Assembly: GCA_030631665.1 (NCBI GenBank)
Contig: DAOVKU010000005.1
Location: forward strand, 1 to 32,782
Length of the DNA stretch: 32,782 nucleotides
Direction: 5' to 3'
Source: Candidatus Omnitrophota bacterium
GTDB taxonomy: Bacteria > Omnitrophota > Gorgyraeia > DAOVKU01
In this document: positions 24,938 to 32,782 of the stretch, in pieces
Layout of the letters: every line of letters begins with the position of its first letter
Position numbering within the stretch: position 1 is the stretch's first letter
Notes under the pieces: generated by a model
Seen by the model: only the letters and a program-made list of their open reading frames with translations
The model's database searches: none
Told to the model about the DNA's origin: nothing
Translations under genes and position numbers: made by a program

Positions 24938-26275
24938 ATGAAAAAATTTAATAAAGATTGCACAACTTGTAAAGATTATATCGATTTCGTTATGCCAAAC
25001 GAGGTTATCAATGAAATTCATGGCGTAGTTTTATTTATTGGCGCAGGTGTTAGTACGGAAACCAAAAGAGTATTTCCTGATACTTTATATGAAAATATTT
25101 TAGAAGAGCTAGATTTGAAACACAATAATAGACCCTCGTTTTCTAAAGTCATGGGTTTGTATGTTAAAAAATGTGGTAGCAGAGCACCTTTAATGAGTAA
25201 AATTAAGGAAAGACTTGATTATTTTAAAGCATGGCCTGAATTATATAATCGAGCTACTGAATTTCATCAAGAAATTACCCTGTTTCCTTGTATTGAGCAG
25301 TTTGTTACTACTAACTGGGATGATTTTTTAGAGAATGAAGCTAAAGCGATGCCATTTGTCCATTCTAAAGACATACCTTTTTGGGATACCCCAGGTAAAA
25401 AAGTTTTAAAGATTCATGGTTCAATTAACGACTTTGGTTCAATTGTTGCAACAGAAGAAGATTATAAAAAATGCTATCGCGAACTGACTAAAAATACTAT
25501 TGGAAGTAAATTAAAGTTATTCTTGGCTCAAAATATTATTATTTTTATTGGCTATTCGTTTCAAGATGAGGACTTTCAAAGAATATACAAATATATTTCT
25601 AGAACAATGAGCGATTTCAAAAGACAAGCTTATATTATTACACTAGATAAATCAAATGAAAAACAATGGAAAAAATATAAACTGACACCTATTTATACTG
25701 AAGGTAGTTATTTTATTTATAAATTACGTAAAATTTTTGAACAAAGAAAATGTTTATTGCCTTTCAAAAATTTATCAAAAGTATTAAGAATACAAAAATA
25801 CATAACAAATGTGCATGATAAAACTTCAAGAAAATATAAACACACAAAATTTCCTGAAATTATTTATTGTCTCTCATATCAGGATGGCATTCTTCATGCT
25901 TTTCAATATCTAATAAATAAAATCAAAGGAGGGCCTTCTTTATGCACGAAATATTTATTAGATTCGATTAATACATATGAGAAACTTGTGAATAAATATA
26001 AGAAGAATTGGCTTGATCATTCTTATTTGGAAGGGTACTTAACAGGGCTATATCTATTTAATGGAGCCATGTTTCCTGATATTAAATTAAAGCATATTCC
26101 GATATTTTGCTATTACAATGAAGTTGATAATGAAAAATTTATGACCGAAAAAAAATTTGAAAAATCATTAAAATTTACGAAGATAAATAGCAGGAAAAGA
26201 CAAGACGCAAAGAAATTTATTGAGAAATTAAATATAGGTGATTCGGCCGTTTTCCATCATATTCCACGAATATAA
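24938..26275 (+). CDS. SIR2-domain protein (candidate NADase-type defence protein)
   Basis: VVLFIGAGVSTE, FVTTNWDDFLE, VLKIHGSI, IIFIGYSFQDEDFQRI; C-terminal ~180 aa not assigned. Confidence 0.8.
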   Translation: MKKFNKDCTTCKDYIDFVMPNEVINEIHGVVLFIGAGVSTETKRVFPDTLYENILEELDLKHNNRPSFSKVMGLYVKKCGSRAPLMSKIKERLDYFKAWPELYNRATEFHQEITLFPCIEQFVTTNWDDFLENEAKAMPFVHSKDIPFWDTPGKKVLKIHGSINDFGSIVATEEDYKKCYRELTKNTIGSKLKLFLAQNIIIFIGYSFQDEDFQRIYKYISRTMSDFKRQAYIITLDKSNEKQWKKYKLTPIYTEGSYFIYKLRKIFEQRKCLLPFKNLSKVLRIQKYITNVHDKTSRKYKHTKFPEIIYCLSYQDGILHAFQYLINKIKGGPSLCTKYLLDSINTYEKLVNKYKKNWLDHSYLEGYLTGLYLFNGAMFPDIKLKHIPIFCYYNEVDNEKFMTEKKFEKSLKFTKINSRKRQDAKKFIEKLNIGDSAVFHHIPRI

Positions 26276-26657
26276 AGCTATAAAAAATTAAATTCTACTG
26301 TTAGTCCTCATGAATATCCCAAAATACCCCCAAAATCACCTCTCAGAGCGAAGAACTTGAGGGAGGTGAATAAATCCCAATCTTGGCCAAAATGCCCTAA
26401 TTTGGCCTATTTTTTCAAAAATTTTCCCCCGAACAAACCCGGAAGCGAGAAGAATCAACATTTATCCACAAGTTATTATAAAATAACATAACTCCTTATA
26501 AATAAATGCTTTAAGTTGTTTTCCCATTTATGCCCAAGTTAACATAAGATATATTATAACAACAAGTGCGACATTGATAAATAGGGTTTTTTAGCCAAGT
26601 TTTTAGTTAATATTTCAGGTTTATGGTTTGGTTTTTCGGGAAAATTCCTAAGAATAT

Positions 26658-26873
26658 TTATATTTCTGCGGAAGGTAAATTTTCTTTGGTTTTATTTTTA
26701 AGGTAGGTTTCTATCTTCTTTAATTTATCCTTCGGAGGAGTGTTTTGCCCCCTCATCCATCGCTGGATGGTCCTTGCGTTGACCCCTATATATTCAGCAA
26801 GGTCTTTGGTTAAATATAGGCTGCCAAAGTAGAATTTGTGCAATTTTTTAAACTTTTCCAATGGATTTTCCAT
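26658..26873 (-). CDS. Small HTH DNA-binding protein
   Basis: LTKDLAEYIGVNARTIQRWMRGQNTPPKDKLKKIETYL. Confidence 0.72.
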   Translation of the reverse strand: MENPLEKFKKLHKFYFGSLYLTKDLAEYIGVNARTIQRWMRGQNTPPKDKLKKIETYLKNKTKENLPSAEI

Positions 26874-26921
26874 AATCAATTGTTATTTTAAACTTATCAT
26901 ATTTACGCTTTAAATACAAGC

Positions 26922-28457
26922 TTATTGGCCTTTTGTTTGACCTTTTTTAGTCCATCTATACCATTTTTCAGCCATAATATTGGTATAGTTAATCAATAAT
27001 TTTACAAAGCGTCCAAAGATCTTATGTTCCAGATTAGGACTTATATAATAGACTTTTTCTGAAATATTAGCTAAAATGAGGATAAAAATATAGGCCAAAT
27101 AAAGCAGCTTGCCTTTCTTTTTAATAGATTCCTTTCTGAAAAACTCCTTCGTTTTTAGCATCTCAAAAATCAGCTTCTTATCAAATGAATAGATATTTAT
27201 TATATTTGGGTCAAACACCAGCCTTTTAACTGTTTGATAAAATGGCGTATATTTCTGATAAAGCAAGGGATTTAAATACCAACCCCTAAGGTCTTTTTGG
27301 CTGACAGTCTCATATTCAACGGTTCCCGGCATGGGCATTAAAATAGAAGCTGATATTGTATCGGCATATTTATCAAGAAGCTGTTTAAAGGCTCTATTTT
27401 CTTTTTGTAGAAGTTTTATTGTCTCAAATGGAAAACCAATCAAATAGTTTATTTGTATTACAAAATCCAATTCTTTTAAGTTTTGAAGGTTTTGCATAAT
27501 AATGTCGTATTTTAACTTTTTGTTGATTCTTTTCTGGGATGCCTCATCCATCCTCTCAATACCCAATGATATGTAGTTAAACCCGCATGATTTCATTAAT
27601 TTCAGCGTCGATTTTTTAAAAGGTTTAAATGTATCGGATTGAATTAAAAACTTAAATTTATCACCAAGCCCTCTCTTTATTATCTCATTGCAAAAACTTA
27701 TCACTCTTTCATCTGAAAGCGTAAAATCAGAATCATTTATAGTGATAATATCAACGCCATATCTTGAATTTTTATACTCTAGTTCATCTATGACATTATT
27801 GACACTTCTATAGCGCACTTTTGTGCGGATAAACTCATCACTGCAAAACGTGCAGTTAAAAGGGCAACCTCGTTGAGTTAAAACTTCTCCTAATATATTC
27901 CTATCCACTTTCTCTCTTAAAAAGAGAGATAAATCATATAAGCTGTAATCAACAAGTGAATGATTATCTAAATTGCAAGATAATGGACAGATGCCTCCCG
28001 GAACTAATTTATTATTTTGATAATAAGACACCCCTCCAATATCACATTTCCTATCAGTAAGGATGGATTCCAATAGTGGAATAATAATTAAATCGGCTTC
28101 ACCTCTTACTGCATAGTCAGCCTTGTGCTCAAGGACTTCTTTGTAAACATTACTTACATGGAGCCCTCCTGCTATGATGGGCATTTCAGGATATTTGGCT
28201 TTTATTGCGGCTATTGTTTGATATGAGCTATAAGCATTTATGGTAGCAATAGAAAAGCAAATGGCAAGTGGTTTAAAATCATCAATTGTATTAAGTATAT
28301 CTTTTATAGAATAAATGACATACCTGGAATTATTATCAATGATTTTAACTTCAAACTGTTTACTTGCAATAGTAGCAATAACGCCCAATCCATAATTAAT
28401 TAAATTACTCCCGACGAATCCTTGCTCACGAATAAATAAAACACGACCTTTTTTCAT
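26922..28457 (-). CDS. Cobalamin-binding-domain radical SAM protein
   Basis: N-terminal B12-binding-like domain (VIATIASKQFEVKIID...PIIAGGLHVSN), CPFNCTFC cluster motif, GIERMDEASQKRINKK. Confidence 0.88.
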   Translation of the reverse strand: MKKGRVLFIREQGFVGSNLINYGLGVIATIASKQFEVKIIDNNSRYVIYSIKDILNTIDDFKPLAICFSIATINAYSSYQTIAAIKAKYPEMPIIAGGLHVSNVYKEVLEHKADYAVRGEADLIIIPLLESILTDRKCDIGGVSYYQNNKLVPGGICPLSCNLDNHSLVDYSLYDLSLFLREKVDRNILGEVLTQRGCPFNCTFCSDEFIRTKVRYRSVNNVIDELEYKNSRYGVDIITINDSDFTLSDERVISFCNEIIKRGLGDKFKFLIQSDTFKPFKKSTLKLMKSCGFNYISLGIERMDEASQKRINKKLKYDIIMQNLQNLKELDFVIQINYLIGFPFETIKLLQKENRAFKQLLDKYADTISASILMPMPGTVEYETVSQKDLRGWYLNPLLYQKYTPFYQTVKRLVFDPNIINIYSFDKKLIFEMLKTKEFFRKESIKKKGKLLYLAYIFILILANISEKVYYISPNLEHKIFGRFVKLLINYTNIMAEKWYRWTKKGQTKGQ

Positions 28458-28472
28458 ATTCTTAAGATTTTT

Positions 28473-28847
28473 TTAATATAAACCGAGATTTTTTAAACGC
28501 TTATCTGATATGCCAAAATGATGAGCAATTTCATGTTGAATGGTGTGTTCTACTATTTGTTTTATTTTGCCGGCCTCTCCCCTGCCAACCAACTCAATAT
28601 GCCGCTTATAGAGGGTTATTTTGTCCGGCAGGACGCCCTGGTAGTATGTAGTCCTTCGATTTTGCGGAACTCCCTGATATAGGCCTAAAAGCATGCCTTT
28701 TTTGGGGCCTATTTTGGGGTTATTTTTGATGGCTGGGCTTGGTATTTCCTCAACCACAATATCCACATTTTCGAGGCGTTTTTTGAAGTCTTCAGGCAGG
28801 TTTTCTACCGCTTTTTCAACTAATTTTGAGAATTCTTGTTTATCCAT
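28473..28847 (-). CDS. Zincin-like metallopeptidase family protein
   Basis: LLGLYQGVPQNRRTTYYQGVLPDKITLYKRHIE...HTIQHEIAHHFGISD (HExxH). Confidence 0.88.
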   Translation of the reverse strand: MDKQEFSKLVEKAVENLPEDFKKRLENVDIVVEEIPSPAIKNNPKIGPKKGMLLGLYQGVPQNRRTTYYQGVLPDKITLYKRHIELVGRGEAGKIKQIVEHTIQHEIAHHFGISDKRLKNLGLY

Positions 28848-28919
28848 AAAAAAATTATAACCAAAAATGACTATTTGTGAAATTTTTCCATAATTACATA
28901 ATTTAAATGGTCGTTATCC

Positions 28920-29732
28920 CTATTTATTTTTCTCTTCTGCGCCTATAGGTAGTTTGATATCTTCCAAGACGCCCTTTAGTTTTTCCCCTACTTCTTTAAC
29001 AGCCCCTTCTGCTCCCTCTCCCAGTTCCATGGCTTTAAGGGCAGGTTTTCCAAGGATGCCGGTTTGCCGGAGCAGGTTGCTTAAATTATGTTGGAGAAAG
29101 TCTATAGAGAAACCAGCCAGTTTGGCGATAGAGGTTTTAATTAATGCCTTGTAAAGTATAAGTTGAGCCAGTTGTTGTGGGTCTGTTATGTTGGTATATT
29201 TTTCATTTAGGTTGATATTATATTTTTTTATCATAGGAGGAGGCAGGCCCTTGGTGTAGTCTTTATAGATAACGCGCTCGATTTTTAAATGCAGTATATC
29301 CACTTGCATTTTTAATAAACCCTCTCTTTTTTCTTTCACCTCTTCCTTTTTACCTTTCTTGACGGTTTTTAATGAATCAATGTTGAGTTTTCCATCTTTA
29401 TTTTTGATGACCACAAATTCTTTTAGGTCAAATTTTATTTCCCTAAAGTAAATTTTTCTTTTTAGCAAAGCTCCCAAGCTATAATCAATATAAATTTGCG
29501 GTATATCTGCCATAATTTTGTCATGGAAACCGCGCGGATTATATAATTTTAAATCTTCAACATCTATATTAGTAGTGGTTATACCTAAATTTATACTCTT
29601 AATGCTTAAGTGAAGACCTGTTATAGATTTTACCAAGTTATTAATGACCGTTCTCGCGATTAAATTTTTGGAAAACATAACCAGTAAAATCAAAACTACA
29701 AAGATTATTATAAATTTGAATGATTTTTTCAT
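28920..29732 (-). CDS. AsmA-like envelope protein
   Basis: N-terminal TM; SIKSINLGITTTNIDVEDLKLYNPRGF...VVIKNKDGKLNIDSLK. Confidence 0.65.
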   Translation of the reverse strand: MKKSFKFIIIFVVLILLVMFSKNLIARTVINNLVKSITGLHLSIKSINLGITTTNIDVEDLKLYNPRGFHDKIMADIPQIYIDYSLGALLKRKIYFREIKFDLKEFVVIKNKDGKLNIDSLKTVKKGKKEEVKEKREGLLKMQVDILHLKIERVIYKDYTKGLPPPMIKKYNINLNEKYTNITDPQQLAQLILYKALIKTSIAKLAGFSIDFLQHNLSNLLRQTGILGKPALKAMELGEGAEGAVKEVGEKLKGVLEDIKLPIGAEEKNK

Positions 29733-29908
29733 AGCAATTTTATTCCTTCATACTTATTTCATTATATAATAATACGTTAAAGAAAGATATTCAAGAGAAA
29801 ATATTTTAATTTTAATGCACATTTTTTATTATGCTCAAAGTTTAATGATTTTAGCTTGCCTCTTTACATTGGGCTTAAGTTGTGATAATATTTAGAAGTG
29901 GTGATGAT

Positions 29909-30742
29909 ATGTATCTTGAATTTTATGGATTGAGAGAAAAACCGTTTAATGTAACACCGGATCCTGCCTTCCTTTTTCTTAGCGGAAAACACAAAGAAGC
30001 CTTTGATTATCTAATTTATGGCATAACTCAAAGAAAAGGTTTTCTGGAAATAACAGGTGAGGTTGGTTCTGGCAAAACAACACTCTGTCGTGCCCTGCTT
30101 AACCATTTTGAAAACAGCACCCCACCAATAAAAACTGCTTATATATTAAACCCGGCTCTTTCCGGTGTTCAGCTCCTACGCTCAGTCATTGAGGAATTTG
30201 GACTTGTACCTACCAAGAGAGATAAGGCCGCACTTCTATATCAATTGAACAACTTTCTACTTGAGCAGTTATCTATGAGCTACAATGCGGTTTTGATTAT
30301 AGATGAAGCTCAAAATTTAAAATCTTCTCATCTCGAAGAAATTAGAATGCTTTCCAATCTCGAAACAGATAAAGAAAAGTTATTCCAGATTGTTTTAGTT
30401 GGACAGCCGGAGCTGCGAGAAAAATTAAGGTTGCCGAATCTTTCACAATTAAGACAGCGTATAACTGTAAGGCTTCATCTTTTGCCGTTGGAATCTACCG
30501 AAGTTAAAACATACATAGATCACCGTCTTAGCGTAGCCGGCGCTAATAATAGTATTATTTTCTATGATGATTCTGTAGACGAAATCTACGCTTATTCCAA
30601 AGGAATTCCGCGTGTGATAAATACGGTTTGCGATAAAGCACTCCTTTTGGGTTATATACTGGAGACCAAAAATATAAGTCTTGATATAATTAAGCGCTCT
30701 ATTAACGAAATAGAGGATAATTTATATGAGTATAATCACTGA
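29909..30742 (+). CDS. ExeA/GspA-like AAA ATPase (PEP-CTERM/exosortase-locus type)
   Basis: MYLEFYGLREKPFNVTPDPAFLFLSGKHKEAFDYLIYGI, GEVGSGKTTLCRALL Walker A, AVLIIDEAQNLK Walker B. Confidence 0.85.
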   Translation: MYLEFYGLREKPFNVTPDPAFLFLSGKHKEAFDYLIYGITQRKGFLEITGEVGSGKTTLCRALLNHFENSTPPIKTAYILNPALSGVQLLRSVIEEFGLVPTKRDKAALLYQLNNFLLEQLSMSYNAVLIIDEAQNLKSSHLEEIRMLSNLETDKEKLFQIVLVGQPELREKLRLPNLSQLRQRITVRLHLLPLESTEVKTYIDHRLSVAGANNSIIFYDDSVDEIYAYSKGIPRVINTVCDKALLLGYILETKNISLDIIKRSINEIEDNLYEYNH

Positions 30743-31229
30743 GGCCTTAAAAAAAGCCCAGAAGGGGCAAAATCCTAATTTATCAGGTTACGTAAAGAGT
30801 CCCCGGCAGCCTATTTTGGGCCCTCGCCTTGGATATCAGAAGAAGCCTGGAAAGCATGGAGTAGCTAGGAAAAATAATTTTTTAGTTGGGGGAATGGTTT
30901 TCGGAACTCTCCTGCTTCTCTCTCTGGCACTGATATTGGGCTATATGCAGAACCTACAAAAAATATACATAGAAAAACCTGTATTGGTCGTTCCTCAAGC
31001 AAAAACAACAACTGCTGTACCAATTAATACCGTTAAGACATTCAAGGAAAGCCCTTTATTTAAATTAAACGGCATTGTTCATGATAAAAATAAACCCCTG
31101 GCAGTCATAAATGATAAGATTGTTGAAGCCGGAGGGATTGTAGACGGTGCTAAAGTAACCAAAATAAACAGCGATAAAGCCGAGCTTTCTTATAGGGGCA
31201 GAAAGATAATTCTTCAAATCGGAAAGTAA
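30726..31229 (+). CDS. GspB-like secretion-associated membrane protein
   Basis: MSIITEALKKAQKGQNPN, one TM, C-terminal FKLNGIVHDKNKPLAVINDKIVEAGGIVDGAKVTKI PDZ/GspB-like repeat. Confidence 0.75.
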   Translation: MSIITEALKKAQKGQNPNLSGYVKSPRQPILGPRLGYQKKPGKHGVARKNNFLVGGMVFGTLLLLSLALILGYMQNLQKIYIEKPVLVVPQAKTTTAVPINTVKTFKESPLFKLNGIVHDKNKPLAVINDKIVEAGGIVDGAKVTKINSDKAELSYRGRKIILQIGK

Positions 31230-31255
31230 GTGCCTCTTTTTATTCCAACCCTTTT

Positions 31256-31675
31256 TTAATATCCCATAAACTGCAGAATAATTTTTCTATCTCTGGAGCG
31301 ATTATCAAATTCTAGAAAGACTATCTGCTGCCAGGTTCCAAGAAGTAATTTCCCTTTGCTGAAAGGACAGGTAAAAGTAGGTTTGCAGATTGCCGAGCGC
31401 ACATGCGCGTAACCATTGCCATCATGCCACGCCATATTATGATGATAGTTCTTGCTCTTCGGGGCTAAACCTTCAAATAATTCTTTAATATCTTTATATA
31501 AACCCGGTTCAAATTCAAAAGTTGTCAGGCCCGCCGTTGAACCGCCCACAAAAATAGTTACGCTTCCTTCTTCTAAACCTGTTTCTTTAAGGCGGGTTTC
31601 TATGTGAGAGGTGATATTATGATAGTCTCCGTCTCCTTTTGTTTTTAACTCTAAGTATTCAGTAATTATTTTCAT
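31256..31675 (-). CDS. YjbQ (UPF0047) family protein, second divergent paralog
   Basis: FVGGSTAGLTTFEFEPG, NYHHNMAWHDGNGYAHVRSAI, LLGTWQQIVFLEFDNRSRDRKI. Confidence 0.85.
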   Translation of the reverse strand: MKIITEYLELKTKGDGDYHNITSHIETRLKETGLEEGSVTIFVGGSTAGLTTFEFEPGLYKDIKELFEGLAPKSKNYHHNMAWHDGNGYAHVRSAICKPTFTCPFSKGKLLLGTWQQIVFLEFDNRSRDRKIILQFMGY

Positions 31676-31707
31676 AAACTAAAAAAGCATCTTAAGTAAA
31701 AATTTTT

Positions 31708-32484
31708 CTATGAATTTTTCAAAACTCTAATCATATCTTTATGGATAAAACCATTTGAGGCAACAATATCTTTTTTGTAGTGACTAAAACCGCATCCGCT
31801 GAAGTTTGTTATTTGTCCTCCCGCTTCTTTAATTATTAATGTGGCTGCGGCGATATCCCAGGAATGTAAATCGAGTTCCCAGAAACCATCCAGCCTTCCG
31901 CAAGCTACATAGGAAGCATCCAAAGCCGCTGCCCCCGGCCTTCTCACGCCCTGACATTTTTTTAGAAAAGCAACAAAATGTCCTACATTGTCATCCGCTA
32001 TAGTTTTTATATTATAGGAGAAACCTGTTGCCAGAAGAGAGCTTTTAAGTTTTTTATTGTTTGAGGGGTGAATTTTTCTACCATTGAGAAAGGCGCCCTT
32101 TTTTTCCTGGGCTAAAAAAAGTTCATCTCGCATGGGATCATATACAACACCCAGAATAATCTCGTTGTTTTTTTCAAGTGCAATAGAAACGCAAAAAAAA
32201 GGAAAGGTATGAGCAAAATTATTTGTGCCGTCAAGTGGGTCTACTATCCATTTATAAATAGATTTACTACCTCTCTGTCCTCCCTCTTCTGCTAAAAAAA
32301 TGTGCCCCGGAAAATGGGTCTTTATTTTTTTTCTAATGATATCTTCCGCTTTTTTATCAACATCTGTAACCAGGTTAATTTCGCCCTTAAAAGAGATTTT
32401 CTTAATTTTTCCAAGGCGGCTTTTTATAAAATTACCTGCCTCAATGGCTGCGGTGATAGCTGTTTTTTTAAAAAGTTCTCTCAT
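31708..32484 (-). CDS. Inositol monophosphatase family protein
   Basis: LAEEGGQRGSKSIYKWIVDPLDGTNNFAHTFPFFCVSIAL, LDLHSWDIAAATLIIKEAGG. Confidence 0.93.
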   Translation of the reverse strand: MRELFKKTAITAAIEAGNFIKSRLGKIKKISFKGEINLVTDVDKKAEDIIRKKIKTHFPGHIFLAEEGGQRGSKSIYKWIVDPLDGTNNFAHTFPFFCVSIALEKNNEIILGVVYDPMRDELFLAQEKKGAFLNGRKIHPSNNKKLKSSLLATGFSYNIKTIADDNVGHFVAFLKKCQGVRRPGAAALDASYVACGRLDGFWELDLHSWDIAAATLIIKEAGGQITNFSGCGFSHYKKDIVASNGFIHKDMIRVLKNS

Positions 32485-32502
32485 TTTTTTCTGTAAAATT
32501 TT

Positions 32503-32782
32503 TTAAGAGTAGATATCGTTTCTTTCACCGACACAAATTATAGGAAGAGGCGAAATGCGCTCTGTTTGAATTAAGGCCACTGTTTCAAAAAACTCATCTA
32601 AAGTTCCAAAGCCACCCGGAAAAACTACCAGGGCCTTTGAGTATTTGGTAAACATTACTTTGCGGCAAAAAAAGTATTTAAAACTCACTAATTTGGTAAT
32701 GTGAGGATTTGCTTTTTGCTCGGAAGGTAATTCAATGTTTAAACCGATAGAATTGCCTCCGGCTTCCTTGGCACCTTTATTG
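32503..32782 (-). CDS. LOG family protein (TIGR00730-like), partial at window edge and C-terminally short
   Basis: Minus frame open to the window end (NKGAKEAGGNSIGLNIELPSEQKANPHITKLVSFKYFFCRKVMFTKYSKALVVFPGGFGTLDEFFE); PGGxGTxxE motif; stops soon after. Confidence 0.8.
   Translation of the reverse strand, partial: NKGAKEAGGNSIGLNIELPSEQKANPHITKLVSFKYFFCRKVMFTKYSKALVVFPGGFGTLDEFFETVALIQTERISPLPIICVGERNDIYS

Noticed and set aside
26463-26471. TTATCCACA, a DnaA-box match
   Set aside because: Single 9-mer in an AT-rich spacer; no cluster of boxes, no dnaA/dnaN nearby, so not evidence of an origin.

Overview
The 32.8 kb window is mostly chromosomal and gene-dense, with about 38 CDSs. It looks like a Gram-negative, PVC-superphylum genome, possibly Candidatus Omnitrophota. 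That assignment is an inference from a TIGR04137-like small basic protein, TIGR04073-like exosortase-associated proteins and an ExeA/GspB-like pair. Housekeeping and envelope genes fill much of it: SPOR, TPR, SH3, M50, aroB, nnrE, glycoamylase, flavin reductase, epimerase, AsmA-like, IMPase and LOG. Main signals: (1) An HTH+Panacea (DUF4065)/RelE-like toxin-antitoxin module sits between two ~105 bp imperfect direct repeats. Each repeat carries the 5' end of a radical-SAM (SPL-like) gene; one copy is a truncated remnant and the other is attached to the intact gene. (2) A GEMM-I (c-di-GMP-I) riboswitch with an intrinsic terminator precedes the last of three tandem TIGR04073-like genes. The window also encodes a PAS-GGDEF-HD-GYP enzyme and two PilZ proteins. 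(3) A secreted-protein ORF is split at an in-frame A_AAA_AAC heptamer and continues in the -1 frame. (4) A standalone SIR2-domain protein with an unassigned C-terminal half lies next to the TA module. (5) Palindromic leader/intergenic elements recur upstream of small genes. No rRNA, tRNA, CRISPR array or transposase was recognised. Family names come from reading the protein sequences by eye; no database search was run.
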